Shown: in pieces, positions 32,183 through 35,957 of the stretch
Layout of the letters: every line of letters starts with the position of its first letter
Position numbering within the stretch: the first letter of the stretch is position 1
Origin: Planctomycetota bacterium
GTDB taxonomy: Bacteria; Planctomycetota; Planctomycetia; Pirellulales; Pirellulaceae
Assembly: GCA_029979005.1 (NCBI GenBank)
Contig: JAPOIJ010000032.1
Span: 1-35,957 of the forward strand
Length of the DNA stretch: 35,957 nt
Direction: 5' to 3'
Made by a program: the position numbers and the translations under genes
Notes under the pieces: generated by a model
Databases searched by the model: none
What the model was told of the DNA's origin: nothing
The model's input: only the letters and a program-made list of their open reading frames with translations

Positions 32183-34240
32183 ATGAGAACGATATGCTTG
32201 TGTCTAGTCTTTTTAACGGTCGTTTTGATGAAGGGTGCGATTGGTTTTGCACAGGTAGGTTTTGATGCTTGGTCCAACGGAACTACCGAAGCTCGATTAA
32301 AGAGTATTTATGATTCTGGAGAGTATTCGCCAAACCGGTTCGTTTCAGAGTGGTGGTCGAATAGTGCTGGTTATACGTTAGATGAACGAGATCCCAAGAC
32401 GGGTCAATCGATTAAGGTTCACTATGATTCCAGTACAGGTAATCGCGTTAATGCTCGTTCCTCGGAAAAGCGGGTTCGAGCGCGAAGCCGAATTTCTCCG
32501 GATGGCAGTTTTCAGATCGACTACAGCGACGGAAATCTGGTGGTGCGGAATTTAGGCACTGGAAAAGTGACTCAACTTGCCGAAAAAACTTCGGGTCGTG
32601 AAATTGGATACCGTGATCCTCAGTGGAGTTTTGATGGGTCTCATATAGCATTTATTGAAGCTGATCAAACGGATATTCGGAAGCGGTCAATGTTGGTGCC
32701 TAGTGACCCATCGTATCCTGGGATTCGCGAACAGCGCTTCGCGAGAGTGGGCGAAAATATCGGATCTCTGCGAGTTGGCATTGTTGATCGTAGCGGCAAG
32801 AACCTGGAATGGCTTCCCATCGAAAATCCCAAAGAAGGGTACTACTTGGGAACCGTAGCGTGGGCGGATAATTCAAATGAACTCCTGATTGAACGTCTAA
32901 GCCGCGGTCGAGATCGTCGAGAGTTTTTTCTTGCTTCAGTAGACGGTAAATTGCGACGAATTTTTGCGGAATCGGATCCAGCGTGGGTGGTAGCCAGTCA
33001 AGGTAGAAATTCAGGTTTAGTGTGGATTCGCGACGGAAAAGAGTTCATCGTCATCAGTGAAAAAGACGGATGGCGACATGCGTTTCTGTATAGTCGGGAT
33101 GGGAAAGAACTAGCTTTGTTGACTCCTGGTGAATACGACATTATTGAACGTGCCGTCGTTGATGAGGCAGGAGGCTGGTATTACTTTTACGCCTCTCCGC
33201 GGAGTGGTACTGAAAGATATTTATATCGAGTTCCGTTGGATGGCTCCGGTACCCTTGAACGGGTGACACCCAAAGAACAATCCGGGACCCATAATTACGA
33301 TTTTGCTCCCAATCGAAAGTACGCCTTTCACACTTACTCAACGTTCGATAAACCTCCCACTGTGGAGTTGGTTGAAATTCCAAGCCACCGGATTATTAAA
33401 ACGTTGGAACGAAATGTGACGCTTAACAAGCGAGCGGAATCGGTAATTTCTCGTCCCACAGAATTTATCCAGCTGGACATTGGAGACGGAATCACAATGG
33501 ATGCGTGGATGATTAAACCGCGCGAATTTGATGAATCGAAAAAGTATCCGGTCTTTATCTATGTCTACGGTGAGCCTCACGCGCAAACGGTGTTAAACGA
33601 ATGGGGAGCCGGCCAGAGTCATTTTCTTCGAGTTGTCGCAGACCTTGGATATCTCGTGGTTTCGATTGACAATCGGGGAACACCGGCGCCTAAAGGTGCG
33701 GCCTGGCGTCGTGCAGTCTTTGGCAGTCTCGGTCCCATATCCACCAAAGATCAGGTTAAGGGATTGAGGGAATTGGGGCGTACACGCTCGTTCGTTGATC
33801 TATCGAGAGTAGGTATTTGGGGTTGGAGTGGTGGCGGGTCGAACACACTCAACGCGTTATTTCGTCAACCAGATGATTACCATGTTGGAATCGCAGTTGT
33901 TCCGAAACCACAACCGCATTTGTACAATGCTTGGTTCCAAGAGATCTACATGCGTACGCGAGAATCTAATCAAGAGGGCTATCACCAGTCTGCCCCAATT
34001 AATTTTGCTGAGGGGTTGCAGGGTAAGCTCTTAATCGTAACTGGTTCGGGTGAGACGAATACCCATATGCAAATTATCGAGGGTCTCGTTGACCGCTTGA
34101 TTGGGCTCGGTAAACAATTTGATTACATGGTATATCCCAATCGAAACCATGGACTTCGCGAAGGGCCTGGGACATTAGTGCATGTAAGAATGCTGATCAT
34201 TCGGTATCTGCTTGAGAATTTACCTCCAGGCCCAAAGTAG
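32183..34240 (+). CDS. S9-family dipeptidyl peptidase IV-like peptidase
   Basis: This 685-residue exported serine peptidase has a signal peptide at about residues 1-23. A DPP-IV-type beta-propeller region follows (about 60-400, with blades such as WSFDGSHIAFIEADQ), then an alpha/beta-hydrolase domain (about 430-680). The nucleophile is Ser549 in GWSGGG, and the His is His656 in YPNRNHG. In the acid position, where DPP-IV has Asp in a 'G-x-x-D-D-N-V-H' loop, this protein reads TGSGETNTH with Glu624. Length is close to the bacterial DPP-IV norm of about 700. It should cleave dipeptides, often after Pro or Ala, from peptides in the periplasm. A clean intrinsic terminator overlaps the stop codon, so the gene is monocistronic. 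Confidence 0.9.
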   Translation: MRTICLCLVFLTVVLMKGAIGFAQVGFDAWSNGTTEARLKSIYDSGEYSPNRFVSEWWSNSAGYTLDERDPKTGQSIKVHYDSSTGNRVNARSSEKRVRARSRISPDGSFQIDYSDGNLVVRNLGTGKVTQLAEKTSGREIGYRDPQWSFDGSHIAFIEADQTDIRKRSMLVPSDPSYPGIREQRFARVGENIGSLRVGIVDRSGKNLEWLPIENPKEGYYLGTVAWADNSNELLIERLSRGRDRREFFLASVDGKLRRIFAESDPAWVVASQGRNSGLVWIRDGKEFIVISEKDGWRHAFLYSRDGKELALLTPGEYDIIERAVVDEAGGWYYFYASPRSGTERYLYRVPLDGSGTLERVTPKEQSGTHNYDFAPNRKYAFHTYSTFDKPPTVELVEIPSHRIIKTLERNVTLNKRAESVISRPTEFIQLDIGDGITMDAWMIKPREFDESKKYPVFIYVYGEPHAQTVLNEWGAGQSHFLRVVADLGYLVVSIDNRGTPAPKGAAWRRAVFGSLGPISTKDQVKGLRELGRTRSFVDLSRVGIWGWSGGGSNTLNALFRQPDDYHVGIAVVPKPQPHLYNAWFQEIYMRTRESNQEGYHQSAPINFAEGLQGKLLIVTGSGETNTHMQIIEGLVDRLIGLGKQFDYMVYPNRNHGLREGPGTLVHVRMLIIRYLLENLPPGPK

Positions 34241-34252
34241 CCTTTGGTTTTT
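34232..34252 (+). terminator. Intrinsic terminator of the S9 peptidase gene
   Basis: CCAAAG (34232-34237) and CTTTGG (34242-34247) pair around a four-base loop and are followed directly by TTTTT (34248-34252). The hairpin overlaps the stop codon TAG (34238-34240). This is the best canonical terminator in the window. Confidence 0.65.
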
Positions 34253-34647
34253 AACTGATGACGATCTTGATTATTAGTTGCCCGCTGGGATGAGAAGAAA
34301 TCTTTTTATTGGATGCCAAGGCGCCTTGCCGTTAGATTTAACTTCCGTGAATCAGAAATGAAGCAACGTCGGTAAAGAATGGAATCGAGAAAGAATTGGC
34401 GGTTATCTTCATCCGACTTCTGCTTGGTTCCAGTTTTTAACTGTTGTCTCTTGCTCTCAATGCAGTATGCGGTGAGATTAGGTTGTGGGCAGAAAAGACA
34501 TTCGTCACAATTGATGGAGAAGGTGGAGTTTTAGGATTTTTGGATCAAGATTTAACGTAACGGCTGGCTTTGGATTGATTAAGCGATCTAATACGCGACT
34601 GATTTTGATTTGAGATTTGATTTTGAATCTATAATGTGGGGAATTGG
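34253..34647. other. Spacer upstream of the fifth sulfatase
   Basis: About 395 bases without a credible gene. It holds a perfect 12-base palindrome CAAGGCGCCTTG (34317-34328), a possible protein-binding site 320 bases before the sulfatase start. A 67-codon reverse frame at 34505-34708 overlaps the sulfatase and is rejected. Confidence 0.45.
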
Positions 34648-35957
34648 ATGAATTGTTTTGTGAGGTTCTCTTGGTTAGTTGTCCTTTGCGGTATATTCTT
34701 TTTGCCATCGTCTTTAATTGCCGACCAACCGAATGTTCTTCTGATTGTCTGCGACGATCTCAATACCCACGTATCTACGTCGGGTTATCCTCACATCAAT
34801 ACACCTGCATTCGACGAACTTGCCTCGGAGGGGATGACCTTTCGAAGAGCTTATTGTCAATATCCAGTTTGCGGGCCTTCTCGGGCGTCTTTCCTGCACG
34901 GGTTATATCCTCAATCAACCGGAGTCTTGGATAACCAATTGGATATTCGCGAGGTGCGTCCGGGAACGGTGTCGATGCCGCAGTGCTTCAAAGACGCGGG
35001 ATATTGGACGGGAGCCGTCGGCAAGGTGTTCCACAACGCCAAGGTTGATCCGGGAGGTGCCGTTTGGGATCAGGTTTTTCGCTTTGAAAATGACGAATTA
35101 CCGATGGTAACACCGATTCGGGAAAAATTTGAGGCGGAAAACGGACCGGTGACGGAGGGGAAATCGAGACGGAGATGGCGGGAGTTTTATCCGACGATCG
35201 CCCCGCAAACTCGCGGTCAAGCACCTGGGTATGGCCCCACTGGATTGCGGGATGAACAACACAAAGATGGTAAAAATGCGCGGCAAGTGAAGAAATGGCT
35301 TAATGACAAAGCAAACGAAAATCGGCCATTCTTTATCGCCTGTGGATTGCAGAAACCCCATGTTCCTTTTCTTGCCCCGGATAAGTATTTCTCAATGTAT
35401 CCGAAAGCGGATTTAAAATTCTCACCTGCGTCCCTTGAGTTTTGGAAGACCGTGCCCAAACTTGCCCAGACAAAGCGTTATGGGGGATTCGGTTTCGAAT
35501 TTGGTGTCGAAAACGACGAACTTCGCCGCGAATATATCCAGGCCTACCACGCTTGTATTTCCTTTATTGATGCGCAAGTGTTGGTCATGTTGGACGCTCT
35601 AAAAGAAAGCGGACACTGGGAAGATACGATCGTCATTTTGACCTCTGATCATGGTTATTTGCTTGGCGAGAAATTCATGTGGGGCAAAGTAATGTTGTTT
35701 GAAACTTGTGATCGCGTTCCTCTGATTGTACGTGTCCCCGACTCTATCGGCGGCACATCGACGACTCCTGGTTCTTCGTCAAGGGGACTTGTTGAACTCG
35801 TTGATTTATTTCCCACGCTTGGTGATCTTTGTGGAATCTCAGTGCCGGAGGAATTGCAAGGCCGAAGTCTCAGGCCAATGCTAAGTGTCCCTCAATTGGA
35901 GGGTAAGAAATTCGCGTATACGGTGGTCTCGAGAGGAGAAAACCTCGGGCGCGCCAT
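34648..35957 (+). CDS. Secreted sulfatase, iduronate-2-sulfatase-like (3' end cut by window)
   Basis: The frame from ATG 34648 runs open to the window edge, giving 436 residues. GGGGA (34638-34642) is five bases upstream. A signal peptide (about residues 1-26, FVRFSWLVVLCGIFFLPSSL then IADQP) is followed by the metal pair in LLIVCDDLNTHVSTSGYP. The catalytic signature CGPSR (Cys75) with ASFLHGLYPQSTGV comes next, then KPHVPFLAPDKY and the late LTSDHGYLLGEKFMWGK. The motif set puts it in the iduronate-sulfatase-like group. The usual length is near 480, so only about 45-50 residues should be missing. It is the fifth sulfatase here and is preceded by a spacer of about 400 bases, so it has its own promoter. 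Confidence 0.92.
   Translation, partial: MNCFVRFSWLVVLCGIFFLPSSLIADQPNVLLIVCDDLNTHVSTSGYPHINTPAFDELASEGMTFRRAYCQYPVCGPSRASFLHGLYPQSTGVLDNQLDIREVRPGTVSMPQCFKDAGYWTGAVGKVFHNAKVDPGGAVWDQVFRFENDELPMVTPIREKFEAENGPVTEGKSRRRWREFYPTIAPQTRGQAPGYGPTGLRDEQHKDGKNARQVKKWLNDKANENRPFFIACGLQKPHVPFLAPDKYFSMYPKADLKFSPASLEFWKTVPKLAQTKRYGGFGFEFGVENDELRREYIQAYHACISFIDAQVLVMLDALKESGHWEDTIVILTSDHGYLLGEKFMWGKVMLFETCDRVPLIVRVPDSIGGTSTTPGSSSRGLVELVDLFPTLGDLCGISVPEELQGRSLRPMLSVPQLEGKKFAYTVVSRGENLGRA

Overview
The window looks like chromosome from a planctomycete, most likely a marine Pirellulaceae-type bacterium of moderate GC. Supporting signs are five secreted type I sulfatases, two Tat-exported Gfo/Idh/MocA oxidoreductases in tandem, a Tat-exported PhoD-like phosphatase, a secreted protein with the planctomycete N-terminal LEPRRMLA motif plus dockerin-like repeats, and many short proteins of unknown function separated by long spacers. 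TGA is a normal stop for several genes here. No rRNA, tRNA, CRISPR array, insertion sequence or phage gene was seen.

Layout. 1-9000: the end of a PhoD-like phosphatase; a translationally tight pair of sulfatases (heparan N-sulfatase-like, then iduronate-2-sulfatase-like); a GT25-type glycosyltransferase; a reverse-strand CobW-family metallochaperone GTPase; and a second pair of iduronate-sulfatase-like genes. 9000-14600: two reverse-strand exported hydrolases (an Ntn choloylglycine-hydrolase-family enzyme and a Tat PhoD phosphatase), then a forward beta-lactamase-fold serine hydrolase. 14600-16600: three short genes. The first is a SelW-like (Rdx family) gene that is readable only if an in-frame TGA is decoded as selenocysteine; it carries a suitably placed bacterial SECIS-like hairpin. 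The second is a two-helix membrane protein, the third a small protein built from six SFPD repeats. 16800-22000: the two Gfo/Idh/MocA proteins and a 633-residue membrane protein combining glycine-rich, Tim44-like, zinc-ribbon and TerB-like parts. 22000-26600: a histidine phosphatase, a truncated KptA N-terminal domain, a methyltransferase, and a large secreted endonuclease/exonuclease/phosphatase-dockerin protein. 27000-31000: a membrane VWA protein, a SASA-type carbohydrate esterase and small membrane proteins. 31000-35957: a gene-poor stretch with a 33-residue membrane microprotein, an S9 dipeptidyl-peptidase-IV-like enzyme and the start of a fifth sulfatase.

Taken together the exported enzymes (sulfatases, SASA esterase, Gfo/Idh/MocA oxidoreductases, phosphatases) suggest scavenging of sulfated and acetylated polysaccharides and organic phosphate. 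That is inference from families; no glycoside hydrolase, polysaccharide lyase or sulfatase-maturing enzyme lies in the window. The most notable item is the selenoprotein candidate at 14908-15159, which ordinary gene calling would miss.
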